A program made the position numbers and the translations under genes. Below, in pieces: positions 37,581-47,182 of a DNA stretch of 64,000 bases. Origin of the DNA: Labrenzia sp. 011. GTDB lineage: Bacteria; Pseudomonadota; Alphaproteobacteria; Rhizobiales; Stappiaceae. Location: assembly GCF_003075075.1 (NCBI RefSeq), contig NZ_QCYM01000016.1:45663-109662 (forward strand). The letters are read 5' to 3'. The notes under the pieces were generated by a model, which was given only the letters and a program-made list of their open reading frames with translations, made no database searches and had not been told where the DNA came from. Within the stretch, counting starts at the first letter, position 1; each line of letters begins with the position of its first letter.

Positions 37581-39655
37581 ACCTTGGGCGCGGACTTCCG
37601 ACCCTGATTGTCAGCCTGATCGTCGGGGGGCTCGTTTTCGCCTTCATCGCCTTGCCCATGGGCGCGATGCTGGTTCGCAGTTTCCATGTCGACGGTCCCG
37701 TGTCCATGAGCGTGTTGCGGGATCGTACGGAAACGGCCCTCCTTCTTCTGCCTCCGAACGAACGGGAGACTTTCGTCACTCGGGCCGTATCGAGCGCCGA
37801 TCCGAGCATGCGGATGGAAGCAATTGCCGCGGCGATGACCTTGGCGGACCTTCCGGTCCAATGGGACCGGAAGGCGGCCTATTCCAAACAGATCGTTGCT
37901 GCGGACGAGGCTCTTGCGCGCCTGCCTGCGGACAAGCGCGAATCAGTCGAGGCGCACTTATCTCTGGCGATAGTAATGCTGCACAAGCGCATCCCGCTCG
38001 CCTACAAGGTGAAAGACAAGCTGGCGGTGGAGGACTATAGCGTCCTGCGCAGCGGAAAGATTCGCCGCTACGGCCTTGACCACTACCGGGAGGTCATCGA
38101 AACACCGCGCATGGCGACCGCCGCGCTCAATTCCCTGAAGCTGGCGTCAATCGCGACCGTTCTGACCACGCTTGTAGCCTATCTTCTTGCTTTCGGGGTC
38201 AACCGGGGCGGTATCTGGCGCGCGGGACTGGCCCGCTACGCCATCCTTCTGCCGCTGGTTTCTCCTCCCGTGGTGATCGCAACCGCCATTGTATTGCTGT
38301 TCGGCCGCAACGGCCTCGTCACCAGGGCGCTGCTGGATGACACACTGGGGTTGATCGACGCAGGATCAACCAACCTTTACGGCTTCTACGGCGTGGTCGT
38401 TGTCCAGTTCCTTTCGTTCCTGCCGCCGGCGTTCATTATTCTCGACAATGTCCTGTCCAAGCAGGACGGCCGATTGGAAGAGGCCGCTGCCATTCAGGGC
38501 GCGGGCTTCCGGCAGACGTTTTTCCAGCTTCATCTGCCTATGGCGCAGCCCGGCCTGATCCGTGCGGCTACTCTCGTCTTCATCCTCGCGATGACCGACT
38601 TCGGCAATCCGATGGTCATCGGCCAGAACATGAATGTCCTCGCCGGAGTGCTCTATGACGAAATGATCGGCTTCTCCAATACCCCTCTCGCCTCGGCAAT
38701 TGCCGTCTGGCTGATCGTGCCGGTGCTCGCGGTCTATGCGCTGCTGGCGCGGATCGGCCGGCACAAGCGGTTCGAGACTTCCGAGACGGCGGCCTCGGCG
38801 ATCGCTCTTCCGGCCGCCCTCAATCGTGGCCTGTCCTGCCTTGCCTGGGGGATAGCGAGCCTGACGGCCGTCATCTTCGCAACAATCATCATGGGTGCCA
38901 TCGTGCGGCGCTGGGGGCAGGACTATTCCCTCACTCTGGACTACTTCACATCGGCGAATGTGCCCGGGTTCGTCTCGCAATTCGACGGGATCGAACCGGT
39001 GTGGACCAGCTTGTGGATCGTGCTTGCCGCTGCCCCGCTGGGCGGCCTGCTTGCGGTGATCGTCGCCTATCTGGCCGAGCGGGTCCGGAACCGCCTGAAC
39101 GCCGCGATCGGATTTCTCGTTCTCCTGCCGGCGATCCTGCCGGGCGCGGTGTTCGGCGTTGGCTACATCGTCGCCTTCAACGCGCCTTTCGGCGTCGCGG
39201 ACTGGTCGCTCAACGGTACCCGGACGCTGATCATCCTCAACATCGCCTTCGGCCATCTCTATGTCGGAGTGCTGGCCGGCCGGGCCATGCTGAGCCGGCT
39301 GGACCGGTCGGTCGATGACGCTGCTGAAATTCTCGGAGCGTCCCTGTGGCAGCGTTTCAGTTTCGTAACCTTGCCAATGATGCGCCGGGCGGTGCTTTTT
39401 GGCGCACTCTTCATCTTCGTGGACGGCATGTGCACCTTCTCCGCCGTGGTGTTCCTGCAAGGACCTGACTTCGATCTCGCCTCCGTGGCCATCTTCCAGA
39501 CTGCTTCGGTTTCCTATTACGGCGTGGCCTGCGCGATGAGTGTGGCGATTCTGGCGATCGTCTTTGCCGTGATGGGCGGTTTGGCGACCATCTCCCGCTT
39601 CGGCCCCCTGTCGCTGCGCGAGGCGGCCGGTATGAAAAAGGTGCAGGTAGCATGA
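37577..39655 (+). CDS. ABC importer permease, fused two-domain type
   Basis: A 692-residue membrane protein containing two consecutive six-helix permease domains, like FbpB and the putative aminoethylphosphonate permease subunit. Each carries an EAA loop: EEAAAIQGAGFRQTFFQLHL in the first and DDAAEILGASLWQRFSFVTL in the second. Between the first helix (residues 10-35) and the rest of domain one lies a long soluble insert of about 120-150 residues with LLLLPPNERETFV and LARLPADKRESVEAHLS, unusual in length. It starts inside the ATPase stop and ends inside the aminotransferase start (both ATGA). Confidence 0.88.
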
Positions 39656-40863
39656 CGACGACCGATCTGACCCGACGCGATGCAGCCGTGTTTCTATCGC
39701 AGACCGGCTCAAGCCCGGTGGACAAGACCTTCCGCCATGTCGAGGGCATCTGGGCCGAGGATGAAGACGGCCATCGTTTCATGGATTTTCAGGGCAACAG
39801 CTGCCACAACATCGGCTACGGGCATCCGTGCCTGATCGCCGCCCTGAAGGAGCAGCTCGACACCTTGCCGTTCACTCCGCGGGGCTTCACCAACGAGCCG
39901 GCCGTCCTTCTGGCCGAGCGGCTGACCTCGCTTTGGCCCTATGGGGATGCAAAGGTACTCTTCGGTATATCGGGCGCCGACGCGGTTGAGATGGCGCTGA
40001 AACTCGCCTATGTCGCCACCGGCAGAACCAGGACACTCGCCTTCGAGGACAGCTGGCATGGCGCCGCGCTTGGTGCGCTCTGGGCTGGTGGCCGGACCGC
40101 TGAAAGGAGTGGCTTTCCCGAACTTGTGGGCTGTCACCATGTCCCACCGTTCTGGTCACAGGATGCGGACACGTCCGCAACCCGCGCGCTGGAGGCCATT
40201 CGCACACATTTGAAGACCGGAGAATTCGCGTGCCTGCTCGCCGAGCCGATCCGCTCGACGCCGCACGTTCCGCCGCAATGGTTCTGGCCGGAGGTCCGGT
40301 CCGCCTGCTCCGACGCGGGCACGCTTCTGATCTTCGATGAAATTCCGACTGGCCTGGGCAAGACCGGGCTCATGTTCGCGAGCGAGCATTTCGACGCTGT
40401 CCCCGACATGACGGTTCTGGGCAAGTCGCTTGGCGGCGGGGCCATGCCCCTGTCCGCCGTGATCGCCCGGGCGGATCTGGACAAGGCCGGGCATCTCGCC
40501 ATAGGTCACTACACCCATCAGAAGAACCCGCTTCTGGCCAAGGCGGGACTTATCACCCTTGATATTCTCATCGAGGAAGATCTCGCCACGCGGGCCGCGG
40601 AACTCGGTCGCGAGACGCTGCCGAAGTTAATCAGACTTGCAGAAGGCTCTAACGTGTTCGAAGACGCAACAGGCATTGGCCTGTTGATGAGGATTGGTGT
40701 CCGTGATCCTCAAGACTGCTCCGAGCTGGTGCGAATGGCTTTTGAGGCCGGACTTCACCTGGGATCGTCGGCCGATCGCCATCTAACGCTGTCGCCATCA
40801 CTAACGGTTACCTTGGAAGATCTCGATCGCGCGATATCGATACTGGAACGAATTTCGACTTGA
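39652..40863 (+). CDS. class-III PLP enzyme, PbfA-like (hydroxy-aminoethylphosphonate lyase candidate)
   Basis: A 403-residue fold-type-I PLP enzyme. The cofactor aspartate lies in LIFDEIPTGLGKTG and the Schiff-base lysine is Lys258 in LGKSLGGGAMPL. The N-terminal FMDFQGNSCHNIGYGHP and LPFTPRGFTNEPAVLLAERL resemble (from memory) PbfA, the lyase that converts (R)-1-hydroxy-2-aminoethylphosphonate to phosphonoacetaldehyde and ammonia. Being the last gene of a phosphonate-type importer operon supports this. No phnX or phnA hydrolase gene is in the window, so the downstream step must lie elsewhere. An ordinary omega-transaminase is the alternative. Confidence 0.75.
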   Translation: MTTTDLTRRDAAVFLSQTGSSPVDKTFRHVEGIWAEDEDGHRFMDFQGNSCHNIGYGHPCLIAALKEQLDTLPFTPRGFTNEPAVLLAERLTSLWPYGDAKVLFGISGADAVEMALKLAYVATGRTRTLAFEDSWHGAALGALWAGGRTAERSGFPELVGCHHVPPFWSQDADTSATRALEAIRTHLKTGEFACLLAEPIRSTPHVPPQWFWPEVRSACSDAGTLLIFDEIPTGLGKTGLMFASEHFDAVPDMTVLGKSLGGGAMPLSAVIARADLDKAGHLAIGHYTHQKNPLLAKAGLITLDILIEEDLATRAAELGRETLPKLIRLAEGSNVFEDATGIGLLMRIGVRDPQDCSELVRMAFEAGLHLGSSADRHLTLSPSLTVTLEDLDRAISILERIST

Positions 40864-41022
40864 CGGAGGACGTCCCACGTTCGAGCGTATCCCATGATGC
40901 CCAAATTCTGGGTAAGGAACAACTGCGTGCCGCCTGATGCTTTGCGCAAGACGGCCGCTTTACGCGTTCGCGCTTCAATTGTTTTTGGTATCACCGTCGG
41001 TGAAAGGGACAAAATCCGAGCT

Positions 41023-41649
41023 TTAGCGCTCCAGCGCGCCTTTGCCGGCGATGATCTTGTCGCGAAATTTTTCTACACGCGCCACGCGCGTTGACGACTG
41101 TTTGGCTTGGCTGATGTTGAACATGTAACTCCTCTGCCGGCCCGGTGTCAGCGCGTGAAACGCTTCCGCCAGTTCGGAGTCCGCATCCAGCGCTTCGCCC
41201 AGTTCTTCGGGCATATCGATCTCGGTTTCCACCTTTGGCGGTTTTGTTCCAGCTTCGGCATGATCGATCAATTGTTGCAGATAGGCCCGAATTACCGGCT
41301 CCATCTCACCAACGTGATTGACGTCGGTAAAGCGGATTACTCCCGGCGTCTTGCTGTTCGGCCCTTGTGGCTCAAGCACGCCTTCAGTGTCTTGCAGCAA
41401 ACCCGGATTCATGAAGCTTAACCGAAAGTCGCCCCGGAAAGCTCCGAAGATCGCAATATTGCGACCAGCATGCATATAGGTCGGATGCGCCCATTTCACG
41501 GTTTCCTCCAGCCCCATGGCGCGACAGATGTGGCGCAGATTGCTGAGGCCATCAATCCATCGGCGGGTCGAGCAGTCAGGTTTGGCGAAGCGCTCGCATC
41601 GACCACAGCCTTTGGTAAAGTAATCGTTGGGGTCGGTGATCATCGCCAT
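41023..41649 (-). CDS. YdeI/OmpD-associated (DUF1801-type) family protein
   Basis: A 208-residue protein with an N-terminal DUF1801-like domain (MGLEETVKWAHPTYMHAGRNIAIFGAF, GLLQDTEGVLEPQG) and a C-terminal OmdA-type tail (MPEELGEALDADSELAEAFHALTPGRQRSYMFNISQAKQ, shown in part) of the YdeI family, sometimes named for bacteriocin protection. The biochemical role is unproven. GGGGAG 9 bases before ATG 41649 fixes the start. It stands alone, converging with the PLP-enzyme gene. Confidence 0.85.
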   Translation of the reverse strand: MAMITDPNDYFTKGCGRCERFAKPDCSTRRWIDGLSNLRHICRAMGLEETVKWAHPTYMHAGRNIAIFGAFRGDFRLSFMNPGLLQDTEGVLEPQGPNSKTPGVIRFTDVNHVGEMEPVIRAYLQQLIDHAEAGTKPPKVETEIDMPEELGEALDADSELAEAFHALTPGRQRSYMFNISQAKQSSTRVARVEKFRDKIIAGKGALER

Positions 41650-42001
41650 GATGAGTTACTCCCCGCACCCTTGCGCCCCAGATAGGGTTGCGAAAAAAGA
41701 TAGAGTCCGCTGAACAGCAATGTGAACAAGCCTGGGGTCCTACGGCTAATCGGCATCGCAAGTTATTGAATTTGCATATGCCGATGGGGTTACTCCGTGG
41801 AGCCGTTTCACAGTCCAACATGGCCATCGGCGGCATCACACCCGCAATGAAACTGAAAACAGCGGCCTGAAGTCCAGTTTAAAACCTGCGAAAAATGGGA
41901 TGATTACCCCTCTTCGGACTTCAAAAAGCTAATAAAGCATGAAAACGCTGCGGATCAACTGGGCAGCTTTCACCCTCTCAACGGTTTGCGACAAACCCGG
42001 A
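41650..42001. other. gene-free stretch
   Basis: I see no supported gene, repeat or clear terminator in these 352 bases, which separate the YdeI-family gene from the end of the amino-sugar importer operon. The YdeI-gene promoter should lie at the left edge. Confidence 0.4.
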
Positions 42002-43000
42002 CTAACGGACCCTGCTGCCATCCGACGCAAAACGATACGTTTGCTCGTCGGCGAAACCGAGTTGGACATCAGCGCCAGGTTCGATCTGATACTGACCAAA
42101 GAGCCGGACCGTGAAAGGCGTTTCGCCGCCGATGTCGGCGATAACGTTCGTATCGCCGCCAAGATGCTCCACATGGATGACGGTGCCTGAAAGGCGCCCC
42201 GGTTCACCAATGGACACGTGCTCGGGGCGAATACCGATCTCCTGATCCTTTTCGCCATCCAGCCAGTCTGCTGGCACGAAATTCATCGACGGCGCACCGA
42301 GGAATTCCGCCACGAACCGGTTCGCCGGATTGTTGTAGAGCTCCATGGGGCTGCCGATCTGTTCGACCCTGCCGTCACGCAGAACCACGATCTTGTCGGC
42401 CAGTGTCATGGCTTCGGTCTGATCATGGGTAACGTAGACCATGCTCGTGTCGAGCTGGCGGTGTAGTTTCGCGATTTCCAACCTCGTGTTCATCCGCAAG
42501 GCGGCATCGAGGTTTGACAGCGGTTCGTCAAACAGGAACAGCTTCGGCTGACGGACAACCGCCCGACCAATGGCGACCCGCTGGCGCTGGCCGCCCGAAA
42601 GCTCCGCCGGCCTGCGTTCCAGATAGGGTTCAAGTGACAGCATCCGACTTGCCTCGGCCACCCGGTCCTCGATCTCCGCCTTCGACTGGCCCTCCTGCCT
42701 GAGAGCAAGCGCCATGTTTTCCTTCACATTCAAGTGCGGATAAAGCGCGTAGGACTGGAACACCATCGCAATACCGCGTTTGGACGGGGGCATATGGTTG
42801 ACCGGTGTGCCGGCGATTTCGATCTCTCCGGACGTTGCCTCCTCCAGACCGGCGATGACCCGCAAAAGGGTGGATTTTCCACAACCGGAAGGGCCGACAA
42901 AGACGACGAATTCGCCTTCTTCCACCTCGAGATTGATTTCCTTCAGGACATCCACCTTGCCGAAGGACTTGTACAGGTTCTTGAGCGTGAGGGCCGTCAT
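42002..43000 (-). CDS. carbohydrate ABC importer ATPase (UgpC/MsmK type)
   Basis: A 332-residue CUT1 ATPase: Walker A GPSGCGKSTLLRVIAGLE, Q-loop MVFQSYALYPHLNVKEN, signature LSGGQRQRVAIGRA, Walker B LFLFDEPLSNLDA, switch YVTHDQTEAMTLAD and a C-terminal OB/TOBE region with IGIRPEHVSIGEPG. It drives the two-permease importer encoded upstream and is the last gene of the murQ-led operon. Its start overlaps the oxidoreductase stop (ATGA). Confidence 0.93.
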   Translation of the reverse strand: MTALTLKNLYKSFGKVDVLKEINLEVEEGEFVVFVGPSGCGKSTLLRVIAGLEEATSGEIEIAGTPVNHMPPSKRGIAMVFQSYALYPHLNVKENMALALRQEGQSKAEIEDRVAEASRMLSLEPYLERRPAELSGGQRQRVAIGRAVVRQPKLFLFDEPLSNLDAALRMNTRLEIAKLHRQLDTSMVYVTHDQTEAMTLADKIVVLRDGRVEQIGSPMELYNNPANRFVAEFLGAPSMNFVPADWLDGEKDQEIGIRPEHVSIGEPGRLSGTVIHVEHLGGDTNVIADIGGETPFTVRLFGQYQIEPGADVQLGFADEQTYRFASDGSRVR

Positions 43001-44034
43001 GCGGGTTTCACTCCGGAAAGGTCAATGGGGGCGCCTGTCCGAATGCTTTCATCAGCGGCAAGGCAGATGCGCAGCGACTGAACCGCATCGCGCATATGGC
43101 GGGAGAGATCCTGGTTGGTTTCGATGGCTTTCAGCATCGCGGCCTGTTCGGCATCGCAAAGCTCCTGGTGGCCGGGCTCATCGGGAAGGTCGATCAGCGT
43201 ATCGCCGGAGGATCTGTGAACCACGATCTGGCCGACGGATGTGTGCGTATCGACATTGTCCGAGCCTGCTTTCTGTGCGTCAGCGATCGAGACCGAACCG
43301 GTTGGGCTGACGATATCCTTCACGAAGTGGGCCGTCTCGGACATCATCGGCCCCCAGCCCGCCTCATACCAGCCGACCGAGCCGTCGGAAAAGACCACCT
43401 GAAACTGCCCGTAATTGTACATATCCGGTGCAATCTCGTCCGAAAGCCTCAGACCGATCCCGTTGACCTTCACCGGGTGTGCATCGGTGACCTGGCACAT
43501 GACGTCGACGTAGTGAACACCACAATCAACAATCGGACTTACGGATTTCATGAGGGATTTGTGAGTTTCCCAGGTTGCGCCGCTGCTTTGCTGATTGAGG
43601 TTCATTCGGAAAACATACGGGCCCCCGAGCCCTTGCGCCTCTTCAACCAGACGCTGCCAGCTGGGATGATGCCTGAGGATATAGCCGATCATGAGCTTGC
43701 GGCCGGTTTTCTCCGCCAGGGCCACGATTTCCTCGGCCTCCTCTACAGTCGGCGCCAAAGGTTTCTCGCAGAAGACATGAGCACCGGCAGACATGGCCTT
43801 GAGCGCGTAAATTTTGTGCGTGTCGGTATAGCTTGCAACGACCACGAGGTCGGGCTTTGCAGTTTCCAGCGCTTCGTCAACATCCCGGAACCAGGGGATA
43901 TCTTTCAGCTCTTCCGGCAGGTCCGGGCGCGGTCCCCGCGCCATCAGTCCGACAAGCTGCGACGTGCCTCTTGTGTGGGCGAGCGCGTGGCTGAGGCCCA
44001 TATTACCCAGACCGATCACCAGAACCCTGATCAT
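42997..44034 (-). CDS. Gfo/Idh/MocA family oxidoreductase in an amino-sugar importer operon
   Basis: A 345-residue Rossmann-fold enzyme: VLVIGLGNMGLSHALAHTR at the N-terminus, FCEKPLAPTVEEAEEIV with the family lysine, and PIVDCGVHYVDVMCQV supplying the His of the active site. Its place between a permease and the ATPase of a CUT1 importer, in a transcript with MurQ, suggests it processes the imported amino sugar. NAD-dependent glycosidases (GH109) belong to this fold, so a redox-neutral glycoside-cleaving role is as plausible as a dehydrogenase. It overlaps both neighbours by 4 bases (ATGA). Confidence 0.88.
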   Translation of the reverse strand: MIRVLVIGLGNMGLSHALAHTRGTSQLVGLMARGPRPDLPEELKDIPWFRDVDEALETAKPDLVVVASYTDTHKIYALKAMSAGAHVFCEKPLAPTVEEAEEIVALAEKTGRKLMIGYILRHHPSWQRLVEEAQGLGGPYVFRMNLNQQSSGATWETHKSLMKSVSPIVDCGVHYVDVMCQVTDAHPVKVNGIGLRLSDEIAPDMYNYGQFQVVFSDGSVGWYEAGWGPMMSETAHFVKDIVSPTGSVSIADAQKAGSDNVDTHTSVGQIVVHRSSGDTLIDLPDEPGHQELCDAEQAAMLKAIETNQDLSRHMRDAVQSLRICLAADESIRTGAPIDLSGVKPA

Positions 44035-44870
44035 TTGACTGCTCCTGACGTGATGCCGCGAATGAGCTGGCGCGAGAAAACAACGTAAAGCACGATCACC
44101 GGCAGAATAGCCAGGGACAGCGCGGAGAGCACCGCATTCCAGTCAGTGACGAACTGGCCGATAAAAACCTGGCTGCCAAGTGTCAGCGTCTTGACCTCTT
44201 CGGCAGGAGCCAGGATCAGCGGGAACCAGAGATCGTTCCAGATCGGGATCATGTTGAAGACCGCAACAGTTGCCATGGCTGGACGCACGAGCGGCAGGAC
44301 GAGGCGGAAGAAGATCGTGTATTCGCTCAGGCCATCGATACGCCCTGCATTCTTCAGATCGTCGGAGACCTGCCGCATGAATTCGGACAGGATAAACACC
44401 GCAAGAGGAAGGCCCTGCGCGGTGTAGACAAGGATCAGGGCCAGGAGTGTATTGACCAGGCCCGTCTGCACCATCAGCTCCAGGATTGCGACAGTGCCGA
44501 TACGGATTGGGATCATGATGCCGAGCGCAAGATAGAGCCCCATCAGCGTGTTGCCCCTGAAGCGATACTCCGACAGGGCAAAGGCCGCCATCGCGCCGAA
44601 CAGCAGGATGAAAAACAGCGAGGCCACCGTCACGATCATGGAGTTCTGGAAATAGAGGAAAAAGTCACCCTGTTTCAGAACCGTCTGGTAGCCGATCAGC
44701 GAAAAGGAATCCGCATCCGGAAGGGCCAGGGGTTCCCGGAAGATCGATTTCCTGGTCTTGAAGCTGTTGACAATGATCACGAAAACCGGGAACAGCGCGA
44801 TCAGCGTGTAAAGGATCAGAACGGTGTGAGCAGCCAGGGCATTGACCGGGTTTTGGCGGGCCTTGTTCAT
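44031..44870 (-). CDS. carbohydrate ABC importer permease (MalG/UgpE type)
   Basis: A 279-residue, six-helix permease. The EAA loop reads DDLKNAGRIDGLSEYTIFFR followed by LVLPLVRPAMATVAVF, and the C-terminus ends in the RQLIRGITSGAVK typical of MalG-type subunits. It pairs with the MalF-type permease encoded 9 bases upstream. Import substrate is inferred from the operon to be an amino sugar or GlcNAc/MurNAc-containing saccharide. Confidence 0.93.
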   Translation of the reverse strand: MNKARQNPVNALAAHTVLILYTLIALFPVFVIIVNSFKTRKSIFREPLALPDADSFSLIGYQTVLKQGDFFLYFQNSMIVTVASLFFILLFGAMAAFALSEYRFRGNTLMGLYLALGIMIPIRIGTVAILELMVQTGLVNTLLALILVYTAQGLPLAVFILSEFMRQVSDDLKNAGRIDGLSEYTIFFRLVLPLVRPAMATVAVFNMIPIWNDLWFPLILAPAEEVKTLTLGSQVFIGQFVTDWNAVLSALSLAILPVIVLYVVFSRQLIRGITSGAVK

Positions 44871-44879
44871 CCGGCCCTC

Positions 44880-45794
44880 CTAAAACTGGTAGCGCTTGAG
44901 GCGCGTCTGGATGCCGAACAGGTAGATGCAGACACCGATCAGAATAATGGCGAACATCGCACTCGCGATTGCCGATCCCATATGCGGGTCGCCAAGCTGA
45001 AGCTGGAAGCCGAAGAATGTCCGGTAGAGGAAGGTGCCGAGGATATCGGTCGAGAAATCCGGGCCGGCAAGAGCGCCCTGGGCAGCATAAATCAGATCGA
45101 ACGCATTGAAGTTCCCGACGAACGTCAGGATCGAGATAATGCCGATGGACGGCAGGATCAGCGGCAGCTTGATCTTCCAGAATGCCGACAGTCCGGTGAT
45201 GCCATCAACCTCGCCTGCCTCCAGAATTTCTTCCGGGATCGAAAGGAGCGCCGCGTAGATGAGCATCATGGGAATTCCGACGAACTGCCAGACCGAGATC
45301 AGCGCAAGCGTCGTCAGGGCATATTGTTCCTTGCCGAGCCAGGGAGCGTAAAGGCTCTTGAGCCCGATGGAACTCAAGAGATCCGGTGCGATTCCCCAGA
45401 TCGGCGACAGGATCAGCTTCCAGGTAAACCCGACAATCACGAAAGACAGGATGGTGGGCACGAAAATTGCGGTTCTGTAGAAACCGGCAAAGCGCAAGCG
45501 CGGATGCGACAGGATCGCCGCAAGCATGATCCCGATCGGGTTCTGGACCAGCATGTGAATGATGAAGAACCAGAAATTGTTCCCAAGGGCATTCCAGAAA
45601 CTCTCCGACCAGCGGGGGTCTCCGAACAGCGTCTGGAAGTTCTCAAGACCGACAAAGGAGCGGACCTGGTCGATTTCGGTGTAAAGAGCCAGCCGCAGCG
45701 TGTTGAACAGCGGAAAGATCATCACCGCCGTGTAGACGAGCACCGCCGGAGCCAGAAAGACAACGATATGCCATTTGATGCGAGGCGTTTGCAT
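44880..45794 (-). CDS. carbohydrate ABC importer permease (MalF/UgpA type)
   Basis: A 304-residue, six-helix CUT1 permease. The N-terminal FLAPAVLVYTAVMIFPLFNT and the EAA loop EEILEAGEVDGITGLSAFWK followed by IKLPLILPSIG place it with MalF/UgpA. It is second in the importer order (binding protein, MalF-type, MalG-type, oxidoreductase, ATPase). A perfect 11-bp stem-loop separates it from the binding-protein gene. Confidence 0.93.
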   Translation of the reverse strand: MQTPRIKWHIVVFLAPAVLVYTAVMIFPLFNTLRLALYTEIDQVRSFVGLENFQTLFGDPRWSESFWNALGNNFWFFIIHMLVQNPIGIMLAAILSHPRLRFAGFYRTAIFVPTILSFVIVGFTWKLILSPIWGIAPDLLSSIGLKSLYAPWLGKEQYALTTLALISVWQFVGIPMMLIYAALLSIPEEILEAGEVDGITGLSAFWKIKLPLILPSIGIISILTFVGNFNAFDLIYAAQGALAGPDFSTDILGTFLYRTFFGFQLQLGDPHMGSAIASAMFAIILIGVCIYLFGIQTRLKRYQF

Positions 45795-45834
45795 ACGTTC
45801 CCCCGATTGCCCGCATGAGATGAAACAGGTGGAC

Positions 45835-45860
45835 GGCTTCGGGCCATAGGGCCCGAAGCC
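45835..45860 (-). other. perfect stem-loop after the binding-protein gene
   Basis: GGCTTCGGGCC at 45835-45845 and GGCCCGAAGCC at 45850-45860 pair perfectly (11 bp) with a 4-base loop. On the minus strand it lies 17 bases after the binding-protein stop and before the first permease gene. No strong T-run follows, so partial termination or mRNA protection is likely. Confidence 0.7.
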
Positions 45861-45877
45861 TCACCGCTTGTCTTGTT

Positions 45878-47131
45878 TTACTGCTGAGGTTCGTACCAGG
45901 AAGCCAGGCCTTCCTGGAGCTCCTTGCCGAGTTCCTCAGGGGTTTTGGTGCCCTTGATGGCAGCAGCCGATGCACCCCAGGTTTCATTCTCCAGATTCGG
46001 AGTTCCGCGGGAAAGGATCTGGTAGGTTGAGCGGATTGTCGGGTTGCATTCACCCCGCCAGGAGACGAATTCCTGAGCCAGCGGATCGTCCATCGCAACG
46101 TCGTGGCTCGACAGGGAGAAGAAGCCGGGCAACGCGTTGGCGTAAATCGCGGCAAACTCTTCTGAACCGACCCAATTCAGGAAGATTTTCGCAGCTTCCG
46201 TGTTCGGGCCATTCGCATTCATGCCGATGGCGATGTCTGTGTGGTCCGAGATGAAGCACTCGTCACCTTCGTTCAGGACCGGCGGCTTGAAAGCGCCCAT
46301 CTCGAAATCAGCCTGCGCGTTGAATCCGGTGATTTCCCAGCTGCCTGCCGGATAGATCGCTGCACGGCCAAGCGTGAAGATGTTCTGGCTGTCGGGATAG
46401 GTCTGGGCTTCAAAGCCGTCGCCCATGTAATCCGCCCATCTGGCGAGCGTTGCGTAGGGAGCGACCCACTGTTCGTCGGTCAGTTTCTGCTCACCCTTGA
46501 TGAGCGCCAGCCGGCCTTTCTCGCCTTTCCAGTAGTTCGGTCCGATGTTGTTGTATCCCATCGTCGCCGCTTCCCACTGGTCGTTTGTACCCATGGCGAG
46601 CGGAATGTAGGAACCGTCTTCCTTGAACTTGTCGAGAACGGCAAAGAATTCGGCTTCGGTTTCGGGAACCTCGACACCAACTTCCTCGAAGGCTTCCTTG
46701 TTGTAGATGAAGCCGTGGATCACTGAGGCCATCGGCACACAGAAAGTCGCCGAGCCGTCGTCTGTCTGCCAGGCGGACTTCGCGACGTCGGAGAAGTTTG
46801 CCATATTTTCCAGGTCTGAAATGTCGGCAAGGTGCCCCGTGTCGTAGAGCGCCAGGGACGCATCAAACGGACGGCAGGTGATAAGGTCACCAGCACTTCC
46901 GGCATCCAGCTTGGAGTTCAGGATTGCATTATATTCAGCCGGTGCAGACGGCGAAAAGACAATCTTGATTCCCGGATGAGAGGCTTCGAAAGCCGGGATA
47001 ATCTTGTCCTGCCACAGAACGAGATCATCGTTCCGCCAGCTCTCGATCGTGAGCGTGACATCCTCGGCAAGGGCGGGACCTGCGAGAAGCGTTGTTGCAA
47101 GAAGTGCAATAGTTAGGGATCTGCTTGACAT
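45878..47131 (-). CDS. carbohydrate ABC importer binding protein (CUT1)
   Basis: A 417-residue extracellular solute-binding protein (family 1). A signal peptide with core LTIALLATTLLAGPALA is cut before EDVTLTIESWRNDD; the mature part has EASHPGIKIVFSPS and the C-terminal lobe GRAAIYPAGSWEITGF typical of oligosaccharide binders. GGAGGACATT precedes ATG 47131. It lies 51 bases after murQ and heads the transport part of the operon. The likely ligand is GlcNAc, MurNAc or a short amino-sugar oligomer. Confidence 0.93.
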   Translation of the reverse strand: MSSRSLTIALLATTLLAGPALAEDVTLTIESWRNDDLVLWQDKIIPAFEASHPGIKIVFSPSAPAEYNAILNSKLDAGSAGDLITCRPFDASLALYDTGHLADISDLENMANFSDVAKSAWQTDDGSATFCVPMASVIHGFIYNKEAFEEVGVEVPETEAEFFAVLDKFKEDGSYIPLAMGTNDQWEAATMGYNNIGPNYWKGEKGRLALIKGEQKLTDEQWVAPYATLARWADYMGDGFEAQTYPDSQNIFTLGRAAIYPAGSWEITGFNAQADFEMGAFKPPVLNEGDECFISDHTDIAIGMNANGPNTEAAKIFLNWVGSEEFAAIYANALPGFFSLSSHDVAMDDPLAQEFVSWRGECNPTIRSTYQILSRGTPNLENETWGASAAAIKGTKTPEELGKELQEGLASWYEPQQ

Positions 47132-47182
47132 AATGTCCTCCTGTACCAGTCGGCGACCCGTTCCCCTGGGCAATCGCCGACG

